Assembly: GCF_031760065.1 (NCBI RefSeq)
Contig: NZ_CP134500.1
Span: 4,650,001 to 4,714,000 of the forward strand
Length of the DNA: 64,000 bases
From: Streptomyces durocortorensis
GTDB lineage: Bacteria > Actinomycetota > Actinomycetes > Streptomycetales > Streptomycetaceae
Direction of reading: 5' to 3'
Positions within the stretch are counted from its first letter, which is position 1. Each line of letters starts with the position of its first letter. The notes under the pieces were generated by a model that saw nothing but the letters and a program-made list of their open reading frames with translations, was not told the DNA's origin and searched no databases. Shown in pieces: positions 24,930 to 34,089 of this stretch. Position numbers and translations under genes: made by a program.

Positions 24930-27262
24930 CGACGCCGACCGCTCCCACCGGCACCACCGTGCCCCCCGTGCCGACCGCGAACGCGCTCACCGGCAAGCGC
25001 CGCATCGCCTTCGCCAGCTTCGTGGACGAGAACTATCTGCCGGGCTTCCTCACCCTGCTGCGCAGCCTCGCCCTGTCCAACCCGAACGTCTGCGAGGACT
25101 TCCTCGTCCTGCACGACGGGCTGCGTCCCGACTCCGTCGCGAAGATCCGATCCCTGCACCCGCGCACCGACTTCCGCAGGGTGAACGCCGAGCACTACGA
25201 CACGTACGCCAAGGGCGACCAGGACAACTACCTGGTGCGCAAGGCCTACTTCATCCTCGACGTGTTCCGGGTCCGCGACTACGACACCGTGATCACTCTG
25301 GACACCGACATGGTGGTCCTGGACGATCTGGGGGAGCTGCTGCGGCTGCGCGAGGGCCTGGCCGCCGTCCCGCAGTTCTTCTACGGGCAGCACAAGCTCA
25401 ACAGCGGGCTGCTGGTCATCCAGCGCGAGTACCTGAGCGACGCGTTCTGTGCCGAGCTGGACGAGGTCGGCCGGGCCGGCACGTACGAACTGGACAAGCA
25501 CGACCAGGGCATCCTGAACGCCGTGCTGGACGGTGACTTCGTCCACCTGGACGCCCGCTACAACTTCGTCAAGCGGCGCCTCTCGGGAGACCTCCCGGTC
25601 CCCGAGGGCACGGCGATCCTGCACTTCACGGGGCGGCACAAGCCCTGGCAGGGCGGCGAGGCCGGGTACGCCGAGGCCGAGGCCCGCTGGCACGAGCACG
25701 ACCTGTCCGACGCCGAGTTCCACGCCGCCTACCTCGCGGCGGGCGGTGCCAAGCACCACGACCTGCTGGTCCACTACGGCACCCCGCACGTCCTGCGCAC
25801 CTCCGATGTGGAGAGCGCCCGCAAAGTGGCCGCCGCCCACATCGCGGCCGGGGAGTACCAGGAGGCCGTCGACCTGCTGAGCCCGCTCCGCATCCCGGTC
25901 GACGAGGCCTGGCCGCACGAGGTGCTCGGCCACGCCCTGATGAGCGTGTCCCGGTACGAGGAGGCCCGGGCCCAGTTGCTGCTGGCCGCCGCCGCGCCCA
26001 ACCGGGCCGCGACAGCGTACGGGCGGCTCGCCCAGATCGCCTGGATCCACGGTGACGACGAGGGCGCCGCGCGCCACGCCCTCCAGGGGCTCGGCGTCGA
26101 CCCCACGCACCGGGCGAACCGGCTGATGCACCTGCGTACCACGGGCCTCACCCCGCCGGCCGAGGGCCCCGCGTCCGGTCAGCTCGCCCATGTCGCCTTC
26201 TACATGGAACGTCAGGGCAACGCGGGCGACAAGCTGCTGCCGGAGAGCGTACGGCTGGCCTTCGGCCCGGACACCGGGCCCAGCCGCTGGCACTCGGTCC
26301 ACGCGCACCGGCTCTTCGACGAAGCGGCCCTGGAACGGGTCAACGCCCGCCGGGGCCTCGTCATCGGCGGCGGCGGACTCTTCATCCCCGACACCGCGCC
26401 GAACGGCAACAGCGGCTGGCAGTGGAACGTGCCCGACGACGTGCTGGAACGGATCGACGTTCCCGTCCTCGTGTACGCGGTCGGCTTCAACGCCTTCGAC
26501 GGGCAGGCCTACGGGCACGGACGCAAGCGGTTCCTGTCCAGCCTGCGCAAACTGGTCGAGCGCTCCGCCTTCTTCGGCCTGCGCAACCACGGCTCGATCG
26601 AGAAGGTGCGCGATCTGCTCCCGCCGGAGCTCCAGGACAAGGTCCGCTTCCAGCCCTGTCCGACCACGGTCACCCGCCAGCTGGTCCAGGGCTGGCGCGA
26701 CCCGGCCGACCGCGAGAACACCATCCTCGTCAACGCCGCCTACGACCGTGCGGGCCTGCGCTTCGGCCACGACTACGGGCACTTTCTCGGCGAGATGGCC
26801 ACCGCGATCACCGCGCTCGGCGAGCAGGCCGAGGTGAAGTGCGTGGCGCACTCGCTGGACGACGAGCGGATCGCGTTCGACCTGCGGCGCGAGCACGGCA
26901 TCTCGCTGCCGGTCATCCCGATGTACGACTTCGACAACGACGCGATCCGGGACACCTACGCCCGGACGAAGCTGGTCATCGGCATGCGCGGGCACGCGGG
27001 CATGATCCCGTTCGGCTGCGGTACGCCGGTCGTCAGCCTGATCTCGCACCCCAAGATGGCGTACTTCCTGGCTGACATCGAGCGGCCCGAGTGGGGCATC
27101 TCCGTCCACGACCGTCACCTCGGAGCCCGTCTCACCGAACGGGTGACCGAGCTGCTGGCCGACCACGCGGCGACCGTCGCGGACGTGCACGGCCGCCAGC
27201 AGGAGCTGTGGAAGGTCACGGAGGCCAACGCCGCGGACCTCCGGGTGATCGTGGGCCGGTAG
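24926..27262 (+). CDS. Bifunctional GT8 glycosyltransferase - polysaccharide pyruvyltransferase fusion
   Basis: 778 residues in three blocks. Residues 24-255 are a GT8 domain with FASFVDENYLPGFLTLLRSL, the metal-binding DTD at 126-128, LNSG at 158-161 and GRHKPW at 236-241. Residues 290-400 look like TPR repeats. Residues 422-745 are a polysaccharide pyruvyltransferase domain (CsaB/PssM type): ERQGNAGDKLLPES, LVIGGGGLFIP, FGLRNHGS, and MRGHAGMIPFGCGTPVVSL. The protein should add a sugar and put a pyruvate ketal on it. The start overlaps the previous stop. A hairpin terminator follows. Confidence 0.88.
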   Translation: MTTPTAPTGTTVPPVPTANALTGKRRIAFASFVDENYLPGFLTLLRSLALSNPNVCEDFLVLHDGLRPDSVAKIRSLHPRTDFRRVNAEHYDTYAKGDQDNYLVRKAYFILDVFRVRDYDTVITLDTDMVVLDDLGELLRLREGLAAVPQFFYGQHKLNSGLLVIQREYLSDAFCAELDEVGRAGTYELDKHDQGILNAVLDGDFVHLDARYNFVKRRLSGDLPVPEGTAILHFTGRHKPWQGGEAGYAEAEARWHEHDLSDAEFHAAYLAAGGAKHHDLLVHYGTPHVLRTSDVESARKVAAAHIAAGEYQEAVDLLSPLRIPVDEAWPHEVLGHALMSVSRYEEARAQLLLAAAAPNRAATAYGRLAQIAWIHGDDEGAARHALQGLGVDPTHRANRLMHLRTTGLTPPAEGPASGQLAHVAFYMERQGNAGDKLLPESVRLAFGPDTGPSRWHSVHAHRLFDEAALERVNARRGLVIGGGGLFIPDTAPNGNSGWQWNVPDDVLERIDVPVLVYAVGFNAFDGQAYGHGRKRFLSSLRKLVERSAFFGLRNHGSIEKVRDLLPPELQDKVRFQPCPTTVTRQLVQGWRDPADRENTILVNAAYDRAGLRFGHDYGHFLGEMATAITALGEQAEVKCVAHSLDDERIAFDLRREHGISLPVIPMYDFDNDAIRDTYARTKLVIGMRGHAGMIPFGCGTPVVSLISHPKMAYFLADIERPEWGISVHDRHLGARLTERVTELLADHAATVADVHGRQQELWKVTEANAADLRVIVGR

Positions 27263-27283
27263 GAGGCGTCCGTACGACGAACA

Positions 27284-27317
27284 GGTGGGGCGGGTCCGCG
27301 ATCGGACCCGCCCCACC
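27284..27317. terminator. Bidirectional terminator inside the glycopolymer locus
   Basis: A perfect 15-bp stem (GGTGGGGCGGGTCCG) with loop CGAT lies between convergent genes. Confidence 0.78.
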
Positions 27318-27337
27318 GCCTTGTCACACGGGCAGGA

Positions 27338-28711
27338 CTACCGCTGGACCATCCGCCGCAGCGACCGCGCCCGCCGGACCGCCCTGCGCACCGCCGCACT
27401 GCGCGGCAGGAACGAGAGCTGGTCCGGTACCCCGCCCGGCAGCCCCAGCGAGGTCAGCCGGCGCCGCTTGAAGTACCGCCAGGTCACCGGTGTCAGCCGC
27501 TCGGAGAGATACCGCTCCGCCTCCGGCCGCAGCCCCGGGTGGATCCGCGGCTGCATCGCGAACCCCACCGCCGCCACCAGAGCGGCGACCTCCCGCTCGG
27601 CGTCGTCCGCGGGCCGCCGCTCCTCGACCGCCGCCTGGTCGCCCAGTTCCGGCAGCAGCGCGTCCACCAGGGTGACCGGCACCCGGTTGCTGTTCTCGTA
27701 CGGGGAGAGCCGGTCCAGCAGCAGCTCCGTGCCGACCCGGGCGACCGGCAGCGCGTAGAACGCCGACGCGGTGAGCAGCGCCGTCGAGAAGCAGCCCACC
27801 ACCAGGGCGGGCCGCATCCGTTCGTAGAGCACCTCGGCGAGCACCGGTGACCGCAGTATCCCGGAGTCCAGGACGGTGAGTTCCGCGCCGAGCCGTTCCG
27901 CCTCCTCCTCCATCGACCGCGACCACTGGGCCGGAGCCGTCGGGTGCGGCTTGAACACCAGACGGGTGTGGCCGAGGGAGACCGCACCCCGCATCATCCG
28001 CAGGTGGAGCTCTTCCTCCTCCTTCGCGGAGATCAGACCCAGCGCCGACAGGTACTGCCCGAGCAGCAGGGCCGGGGCCTCGACGGAGGGCAGCTCGGCG
28101 GGGACCTCGGCCAGTTCGCCGAGCACCTTCAGGAAGCTCTCGGTCTCCACGACCAGCGGCTCCACACCGAACTCGGTCAGCAGCAGGGGCTTCAGACCGG
28201 GCACCAGATCCAGGTGCAGCAGCCGTCGTACCCGCGTTCCGACCAGCGGATCGATCTTGTTGCGGGTGGGGCCGTAGCTCATCAGCCCGTCGGCGTACAC
28301 ATCGATCGGGGCGCCGGTGAAGATCTGGGTGATCGCCATGGCCGGGTTGACCTGGATCGACTCGACGGTCAGTTCGACATTGTCGTCGCCCAGCTCCCAG
28401 GCCAGCCGGAGATGCCGCTCCCACAGAGGAACGTCGTCCGGCCGCGGGGACCAACTGCTCGGGTGGAAGGGGGCGATGGTCTCGTTCCAGGAGACCACGT
28501 CGTCGAACCGGCCGCGCAGCCGCTCGAACCCGGGCATCGCGTCCAGGCCCGGGGAGGTCTCCGGGATGGCGGCGTTGTTGCAGACCACGAGGACCCGGCG
28601 GTCGGCCGGGCCGAAGCAGCCGGTGTCCAGCGCGGCGGCCAGGGTGGCCGCACCGTAGAGGGTGGATGCGGCGAAGAGCTGCGTGGTGCGGCGGGAGGCG
28701 ATGGCGCTCAT
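27338..28711 (-). CDS. Polysialyltransferase-family protein (POLYST-like)
   Basis: 457 residues, GT-B-like. The N-terminal half starts TTQLFAASTLYGAATLAAALD, as in alpha-2,8-polysialyltransferase family proteins. The C-terminal half carries KPHPT at 254-258 and a serine-containing CFSTALLTASAF, the two motifs that mark CMP-sialic-acid-using polysialyltransferases. It should polymerise or extend nonulosonic acid residues. Its ATG overlaps the stop of the upstream GT2 gene (ATGA), so the two are coupled. Confidence 0.82.
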   Translation of the reverse strand: MSAIASRRTTQLFAASTLYGAATLAAALDTGCFGPADRRVLVVCNNAAIPETSPGLDAMPGFERLRGRFDDVVSWNETIAPFHPSSWSPRPDDVPLWERHLRLAWELGDDNVELTVESIQVNPAMAITQIFTGAPIDVYADGLMSYGPTRNKIDPLVGTRVRRLLHLDLVPGLKPLLLTEFGVEPLVVETESFLKVLGELAEVPAELPSVEAPALLLGQYLSALGLISAKEEEELHLRMMRGAVSLGHTRLVFKPHPTAPAQWSRSMEEEAERLGAELTVLDSGILRSPVLAEVLYERMRPALVVGCFSTALLTASAFYALPVARVGTELLLDRLSPYENSNRVPVTLVDALLPELGDQAAVEERRPADDAEREVAALVAAVGFAMQPRIHPGLRPEAERYLSERLTPVTWRYFKRRRLTSLGLPGGVPDQLSFLPRSAAVRRAVRRARSLRRMVQR

Positions 28712-29697
28712 GCCGTCGTCACCTCCTTCGCGGCGGCGGGCCGCCGCCGCAGCCGGCGCAGGAGCGTGGCGCGCTGCACGTCCATCGAGTCGAGCGCGTC
28801 GTCCAGCACGGCCTGCGGCATACGGCCGAGCGCCTGGGAACTCTGCGACTTCAGCATGCGGGCCACCGTCGGTTCGAACTTCTCGATCGAGCTCATGTGA
28901 TGGGAAATGATGGCGCAGTACGTGCGTACCGCTTTGGGCAGCAGTTCATCGGCGTCAGGGTCCTCGGCCGTCTCCCGGACGACCTGGTCGAACGAGCGGA
29001 TGAAGTCGAGCTGGCGGGCATCACCGATCTGCGTCAGTGAGGAGGCCACGCCGCGCCGGTAGAAGATGCCCAGTGTGCCGAGCACGGCGAAGGACTCCGC
29101 ACGGCGGTGCAGCCGCCAGATCCACGGCCGGTCCTCCGCTGTGCGCAGCCCGTCGGTGAAGTGCAGCAGCCCGCGGTCCAGCAGGCGGCGGTGGTAGAGC
29201 CCGGCCCAGGCGTAGGGGTAGTCGACCGAAGTGGTGCGGTCGGCGGGCAGGATGGCCGTGCGCGGGTCCGTCACCGCGTCGCGCCGGCCGTGCGGGACCC
29301 GGTGCACGGTGCGGTTGGTGCGCTCGACCTGGACATGATCGGTGCGGACGAATTCGCAGCCCAGTGCCTCGGTACGGGAGAGCAGCTCGTCGAAGTAGCC
29401 GGGGGCGACCCAGTCGTCCCCGTCGAGGAAGGCGAGGTACTCGCCCCGTGCCAGGTCGAGCCCCGTGTTGCGGGCCGTGGCCAGCCCCCCGTTCCGCTCG
29501 TGTCTGTGCACGACCGCCCCAGGGATGTCGTCCTGGGCGCGGCGCAGAACATCCGCCGTCCCGTCGGTCGAGCAGTCGTCGACAAGGATGAACTCGAAGT
29601 CGTCGCGGGCATTGGCCCGAAGACTTCTGAGGGTGTCTGGCGCGTATGTCTGCACGTTGTAGAACGGCACGATGACGGAGAGCTTAACCACACGCAT
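28708..29697 (-). CDS. Family 2 glycosyltransferase
   Basis: 329 residues. A GT-A domain at the N-terminus has KLSVIVPFYNV, FEFILVDDCSTDGT, ARNTGLDLARGEYLAFLDGDDW (metal-binding DGDD) and a later AEDRPWIWRLH acceptor-side motif. The C-terminal 90 residues are helical. It is the first gene of a leftward pair with the polysialyltransferase-like gene. It likely adds a sugar to the same cell-surface polymer. Confidence 0.9.
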   Translation of the reverse strand: MRVVKLSVIVPFYNVQTYAPDTLRSLRANARDDFEFILVDDCSTDGTADVLRRAQDDIPGAVVHRHERNGGLATARNTGLDLARGEYLAFLDGDDWVAPGYFDELLSRTEALGCEFVRTDHVQVERTNRTVHRVPHGRRDAVTDPRTAILPADRTTSVDYPYAWAGLYHRRLLDRGLLHFTDGLRTAEDRPWIWRLHRRAESFAVLGTLGIFYRRGVASSLTQIGDARQLDFIRSFDQVVRETAEDPDADELLPKAVRTYCAIISHHMSSIEKFEPTVARMLKSQSSQALGRMPQAVLDDALDSMDVQRATLLRRLRRRPAAAKEVTTA

Positions 29698-30429
29698 GAC
29701 GTTAGGGCGGGCCGCGGCACGGGCCTTGTCCCTGGTGCGGATGTCAGGTGAACGAAGACCGTCGAAGCGGTGAACCGGCGCGCGGCGGGTGCGGCCGACG
29801 CCGTGGGGGAGAAGGCCGGGGCCGACGCGCTGACCAGGGCTGTCGCCGCCGCTTCGGATGTCGCTCCGCCCCTGTGGAACAGGATGATTTCTCTCCGCTC
29901 CTCATGGAGGGGGCCAATTCTGTCCCCGACCCCCAGTGCGCCGAGGGGCATCGCAGCACGGCCCCACTCGGATGATCAGTTAATCGGCGGTTGATGGTGA
30001 TCCGGACATCGGTGAATGGAAAAGGCGGGTGAATCCGCGGCGCATTCCCGGTGAACGCGACTCCCGCAGGAGGAAGAGGGAGGCGAGGACCGTCAAGCGG
30101 CGCTGAGGTGGGGGAAGTGAGGGGCCGTGGGTGCGGGGAGGTCGAACAGTGCTCCCACCAGCGGTAATCCTGTCTCAGGGTGCTTTCTTGACGCCCGGGC
30201 AGGGGAGCGGTGACTGGCGTACGCACGGGGCGTCGCACGGGATGGGCCCGCCACTTCCACCTTGTCGCGCATTCAGGGTTAACTGTGAATGGAGAACAGG
30301 TGAACCAAGCCTCGTACGGCGTTATTTGACGCTTCGGCACCGCTGAATCCCCAATAGTCGGCTCGCTGTTAACCATCTGTTGCCATCACGTTGGGCCGCG
30401 CATCGGAATGCCTTCCTAACTTCTAGGAC
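29698..30429. other. 732-bp divergent intergenic region
   Basis: The longest gene-free stretch in the window, between two divergent arms of the polymer locus. It becomes AT-richer at 29960-30060 and 30270-30425, with GTTAAC repeated at about 30279 and 30368, as expected of promoter DNA. The first 250 bases have open frames on both strands, but none with clear coding bias or a ribosome site. Confidence 0.5.
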
Positions 30430-31812
30430 GTGCCCCCACGTACCAGCCATGAGGCCGACCCGGCCGAAGCCCCCGCCGCTCCCCGACCGGCGCTGCGGAT
30501 CGCCGTTCTCGCCGACTCCGACACCCGGTGGAAATGGGGCGCGCTCACCGCGCGCCGCCTGACCGCCGGGACGGGCGGGAGCGGCGCGCGACCCGTCGAG
30601 GTCAGCGGGCTGCTGCTGCGCGGCCGGGCCACCCCGACGCCCCGTCAGCTCGCGGAGGTCGGCGAGGTCGGGATCGACGCGGAGCGGGTCCGTGAGGTCA
30701 CCGCGGTGGAGTTCCTGCACGCGGTGCGCGACGAGGGGTTCGACCTCGTCGTCCTCGCCCTCGTCGGCGGCGGCGTCCAGGCGATGCTGCACGGACTGGC
30801 GGCGCTGAACCTCGCACGCCGCCCCGCCATCGTCACCGGATATGTGGGCGTCGTCTACGAGAAGCTCACCGACGGCCTCCTGCTCCGCCACGGCGCCGAC
30901 GTCGTCCTCGCCAACTCCCGCCACGACGCGGAGCGTTTCCGCGCGGTGTACGAAGGAGTCGGCGCCGACGCCTCGGCCGTCACGGAGGCGGCGCTCCCCT
31001 TCCTCGGCGGAGCCCCGTACCGCCCCGAAGAGGGCCGCGACACCGTGGTGTTCGCCGCCCAGCCCTCCGTACCGGCCTCCCGCGCCGACCGTACGTATCT
31101 GCTCCGCCGGCTCGTCGAGCACGCCCGGCTGCACCCCCGCCGCGAGGTGCTGCTCAAGCTCCGCTCCAAGCCCGGCGAGCACACCACGCACATCGAGGAG
31201 CTGCCCTACCAGCGCCTCGCGCAGCGGCTGCCCGGCGGTCTGCCGCCCAACTTCCGCCTGGTGTACGGGCACATGGGCGAGGTCCTGGACCGTACCGACC
31301 TCCTGGTCACCGTGTCCTCCACCGCCGCCCTGGAGTCCCTGCACCGCCGCATCCCGACCGCGATCCTCACCGACCTCGGCGTACGCGAACCCCTCGGCAA
31401 CCACCACTTCGTCGGCTCCGGGCTCCTCACCTCCTGGGACCGGCTCGACGGCGGGTTCCGCCCGCGCCCCGACGGCCAGTGGCTGGCCGGCCAGGGCGTC
31501 GCCGCCGACGGCTCGTACGGCACGGCCTACGACAGCGCCCGCGCCAAGGTCACCGCCCTGCTGGGCGAGGGGCAACTCCCGCCCCTGGCCCCCTATTACA
31601 CCCCCGCCACCGCCCCCGGCTATCTCCCCGGCATCCTCGCCCGCCACCACCTGGCTCCCGACGGCATGCCCCTGCCCGGCGCGGCCGCACCGCGGGAGAG
31701 CGGCCGGGTGCGGGGCGCGGTGCGCGAGACCGTACGCAACGCGGCGCGGGGGGCGTACCGCCACGGCGTGCAGCGCGTCGCGCCGGTGATCCGGCGGATG
31801 GGGGACCTGTGA
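30430..31812 (+). CDS. Putative GT-B glycosyltransferase (DUF6716-like)
   Basis: 460 residues, no signal. The core is Rossmann-like: LRIAVLADSDTRWKWGALTARRL at 22-45, FDLVVLALVGGGVQAMLHGL, TGYVGVVYEKLTDGLLLRHGADVVLANSRHD, then a C-terminal half with LLVTVSSTAALESLHRRIPTAIL, typical of nucleotide-sugar GT-B enzymes. I recall similar Streptomyces proteins under DUF6716 putative glycosyltransferase. GTG 30430 has only a weak ribosome site. It heads the rightward operon with the CMP-nonulosonate synthetase fusion, NeuB and another transferase. Confidence 0.75.
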   Translation: MPPRTSHEADPAEAPAAPRPALRIAVLADSDTRWKWGALTARRLTAGTGGSGARPVEVSGLLLRGRATPTPRQLAEVGEVGIDAERVREVTAVEFLHAVRDEGFDLVVLALVGGGVQAMLHGLAALNLARRPAIVTGYVGVVYEKLTDGLLLRHGADVVLANSRHDAERFRAVYEGVGADASAVTEAALPFLGGAPYRPEEGRDTVVFAAQPSVPASRADRTYLLRRLVEHARLHPRREVLLKLRSKPGEHTTHIEELPYQRLAQRLPGGLPPNFRLVYGHMGEVLDRTDLLVTVSSTAALESLHRRIPTAILTDLGVREPLGNHHFVGSGLLTSWDRLDGGFRPRPDGQWLAGQGVAADGSYGTAYDSARAKVTALLGEGQLPPLAPYYTPATAPGYLPGILARHHLAPDGMPLPGAAAPRESGRVRGAVRETVRNAARGAYRHGVQRVAPVIRRMGDL

Positions 31813-31892
31813 CCGCGCCGACCGGAGGCCCCGCCTCCGCACCCGTGAACCGACCCGCCGGGCGAACCGTGACCACCTCATCAGGAGCCGCC

Positions 31893-33134
31893 ATGCCCCC
31901 GACCGTCCTCGCCGTGATCCCCGCCCGAGGCGGATCCAAGGGCGTCCCCGCCAAGAACCTCGCCGAGGTCGGCGGCGTCCCCCTGGTCGCCCGCGCCGTA
32001 CGCGCCGCGCTCGGCGCGCCCGAGGTCACCGACGTCGTCGTCACCACCGACGACGGGGCCATCGCCGAGGCCGCCCGAAGTGCCGCCGCCCACCTCGGCG
32101 CGGCCCACCGGCTGCACTGCGTGGAGCGCCCCGCGGCGATCGCGGGCGACACCGCCACCAGCGAGGCGGCCGTGCTGCACGCGCTGGACGTGTACGAGGC
32201 CGAGCGGGCCCGCACCGTCGACGTGGTCCTGCTCGTCCAGTGCACCAGCCCCTTCGTCTCCCGCGAGGACATCGACGGGGTGGCCAGGGCCGTCGTCCAC
32301 GAGGGGGCGGACACAGCGGTCACCGTCGCCACGTTCCACGGGTTCGTCTGGCGCGACGGGCACGCGGTCGAGGAGGGCACCTACGGCGTCAACCACGACA
32401 AGTCCGTACGCCCCCGGCGCCAGGACCGCCCCCAGGACTACCTGGAGACCGGCGCGGCCTACGCCATGGACGCGGCGGGCTTCCGCACCCACCGCCACCG
32501 CTTCTTCGGCCACACCGCCCTGGTCCCCACCGACCCGGCCCGGGTGCTGGAGATCGACGACCCGCACGACCTGGCCCGCGCCCGCGCGCTCGCCCCGCTC
32601 CTGGACCCCGCGCCGCTGCCCACCCGGGCGGACGTGGACGCGGTCGTCCTGGACTTCGACGGCACCCAGACCGACGACCGGGTCATGGTCGACTCCGAGG
32701 GCCGCGAGACCGTCGCCGTGCACCGGGGCGACGGACTGGGAATCGCCGCCCTGCGCAAGGCGGGGGTCCCCCTCCTGATCCTCTCCACCGAACAGAACCC
32801 GGTCGTCGCCGCCCGCGCCCGCAAGCTCCAGGTCCCCGTCCTGCACGGCATCGACCGCAAGGACGAGGCGCTGAAGCGGTGGTGCGACGAGCACGCCATC
32901 GCCCCCGACCGGGTCCTCTACGTCGGCAACGACGTCAACGACCTGGGCTGCTTCTCGCTCGCCGGCTGGCCCGTCGCCGTCGCGAGCGCCCACGACTCGG
33001 TACGCGCCGCCGCGCGTGCCGTCACGACCACCCCCGGCGGCTACGGCGCCATCCGCGAGATCGCGGCCTGGCTCCTGGGTCCCACCCTCACCACGACTAC
33101 ACACCCCGACACCCCTGCCGTCCCCACCAAGTAA
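31893..33134 (+). CDS. neuA: CMP-nonulosonate synthetase fused to a KdsC-like HAD phosphatase
   Basis: 413 residues. Residues 4-235 are an N-acylneuraminate cytidylyltransferase: AVIPARGGSKGVPAKN (CTP site), LVQCTSPF, and a late YAMDAAGF. Residues 248-395 are a HAD phosphatase of the KdsC group: LDFDGTQTDD (nucleophile Asp254, Asp256), LSTEQNP, and GNDVNDLGCF. The fusion would dephosphorylate a nonulosonate 9-phosphate and then activate the sugar as CMP donor. ATG 31893 has AGGAGCC upstream; an in-frame GTG at 31809 overlapping the preceding stop could also be used and would add 28 residues. Confidence 0.88.
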   Translation: MPPTVLAVIPARGGSKGVPAKNLAEVGGVPLVARAVRAALGAPEVTDVVVTTDDGAIAEAARSAAAHLGAAHRLHCVERPAAIAGDTATSEAAVLHALDVYEAERARTVDVVLLVQCTSPFVSREDIDGVARAVVHEGADTAVTVATFHGFVWRDGHAVEEGTYGVNHDKSVRPRRQDRPQDYLETGAAYAMDAAGFRTHRHRFFGHTALVPTDPARVLEIDDPHDLARARALAPLLDPAPLPTRADVDAVVLDFDGTQTDDRVMVDSEGRETVAVHRGDGLGIAALRKAGVPLLILSTEQNPVVAARARKLQVPVLHGIDRKDEALKRWCDEHAIAPDRVLYVGNDVNDLGCFSLAGWPVAVASAHDSVRAAARAVTTTPGGYGAIREIAAWLLGPTLTTTTHPDTPAVPTK

Positions 33135-33146
33135 GGAAGCACCACC

Positions 33147-34079
33147 ATGAGCACCTCCCGCCTGCGCACGTTCGGCACCCGCACCGCCGGCCCCGGCAAC
33201 CCCGTCTACATCACGGGCGAGATCGGCATCAACCACAACGGCGACCTCGACAACGCCATCGCGCTGATCGACGCGGCCGCCGAGGCGGGCTGCGACGCCG
33301 TCAAGTTCCAGAAGCGCACCCCGGAGATCTGCACCCCGCGCGACCAGTGGGACATCGAGCGCGACACCCCCTGGGGCCGGATGACGTACATCGACTACCG
33401 CCACCGCGTGGAGTTCGGCGAGGACGAGTACCGCGCCATCTCCGAGCACTGCGCGAAGCGCGGCATCGACTGGTTCGCCTCCCCGTGGGACACCGAGGCC
33501 GTCGCGTTCCTGGAGAAGTTCGACGTCCCCGCCCACAAGGTGGCCTCCGCCTCCCTCACCGACGACGAGCTGCTGCGCGCCCTGCGCGCCACCGGCCGTA
33601 CGGTGATCCTCTCCACCGGCATGTCGACGCCGAAGCAGATCCGGCACGCGGTCGAGGTCCTGGGCAGCGACAACATCCTGCTCTGCCACGCCACTTCGAC
33701 GTACCCCGCGAAGGCCGAGGAGCTGAACCTCCGCGTCATCAACACCCTCCAGCAGGAGTACCCCAACGTCCCGATCGGCTACAGCGGCCACGAGACGGGC
33801 CTCCAGACCACGCTGGCCGCCGTCGCGCTCGGCGCCACGTTCGTCGAGCGCCACATCACCCTGGACCGCGCCATGTGGGGCTCCGACCAGGCCGCCTCCG
33901 TCGAGCCGCAGGGCCTGACCCGCCTGGTCCGCGACATCCGCACCATCGAGGCCTCCCTCGGTGACGGCGTCAAGAAGGTGTACGAGTCCGAGCTCGGCCC
34001 GATGAAGAAGCTCCGCCGCGTCGCGGGCGTCGTCGCCGAGGCCGAGAACGCGTCGGCCCCCGAGCCGGTCGCGGTCTGA
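33147..34079 (+). CDS. neuB: NeuB-type nonulosonate (probably Kdn 9-phosphate) synthase, short form
   Basis: 310 residues. The NeuB barrel is complete: YITGEIGINHNGDLDNA, DAVKFQKR, DWFASPWD, STGMSTPKQI, LCHATSTYP, IGYSGHETG, ERHITLDRAMWGSDQAAS. It condenses phosphoenolpyruvate with a hexose derivative. The C-terminal SAF (antifreeze-like) domain of usual NeuB enzymes (about 345 residues) is absent; the protein ends a short way after the barrel. ATG 33147 follows AAGGAAG. It sits 12 bases after the cytidylyltransferase-phosphatase. No NeuC epimerase is nearby, so the substrate may be mannose 6-phosphate, giving Kdn. Confidence 0.9.
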   Translation: MSTSRLRTFGTRTAGPGNPVYITGEIGINHNGDLDNAIALIDAAAEAGCDAVKFQKRTPEICTPRDQWDIERDTPWGRMTYIDYRHRVEFGEDEYRAISEHCAKRGIDWFASPWDTEAVAFLEKFDVPAHKVASASLTDDELLRALRATGRTVILSTGMSTPKQIRHAVEVLGSDNILLCHATSTYPAKAEELNLRVINTLQQEYPNVPIGYSGHETGLQTTLAAVALGATFVERHITLDRAMWGSDQAASVEPQGLTRLVRDIRTIEASLGDGVKKVYESELGPMKKLRRVAGVVAEAENASAPEPVAV

Positions 34080-34089
34080 GCGCCGACCG

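Noticed and set aside
24809..27316. 835-codon open frame on the minus strand across the GT8-pyruvyltransferase gene
   Set aside because: It mirrors the opposite strand of a gene with clear domains; its composition (repeated RV, GV, EV) is the antisense pattern of GC-rich coding DNA, with no family motif.
29744..30376. 210-codon minus-strand frame in the divergent gap
   Set aside because: Poor third-position GC bias, many Pro/Arg runs, no ribosome site.
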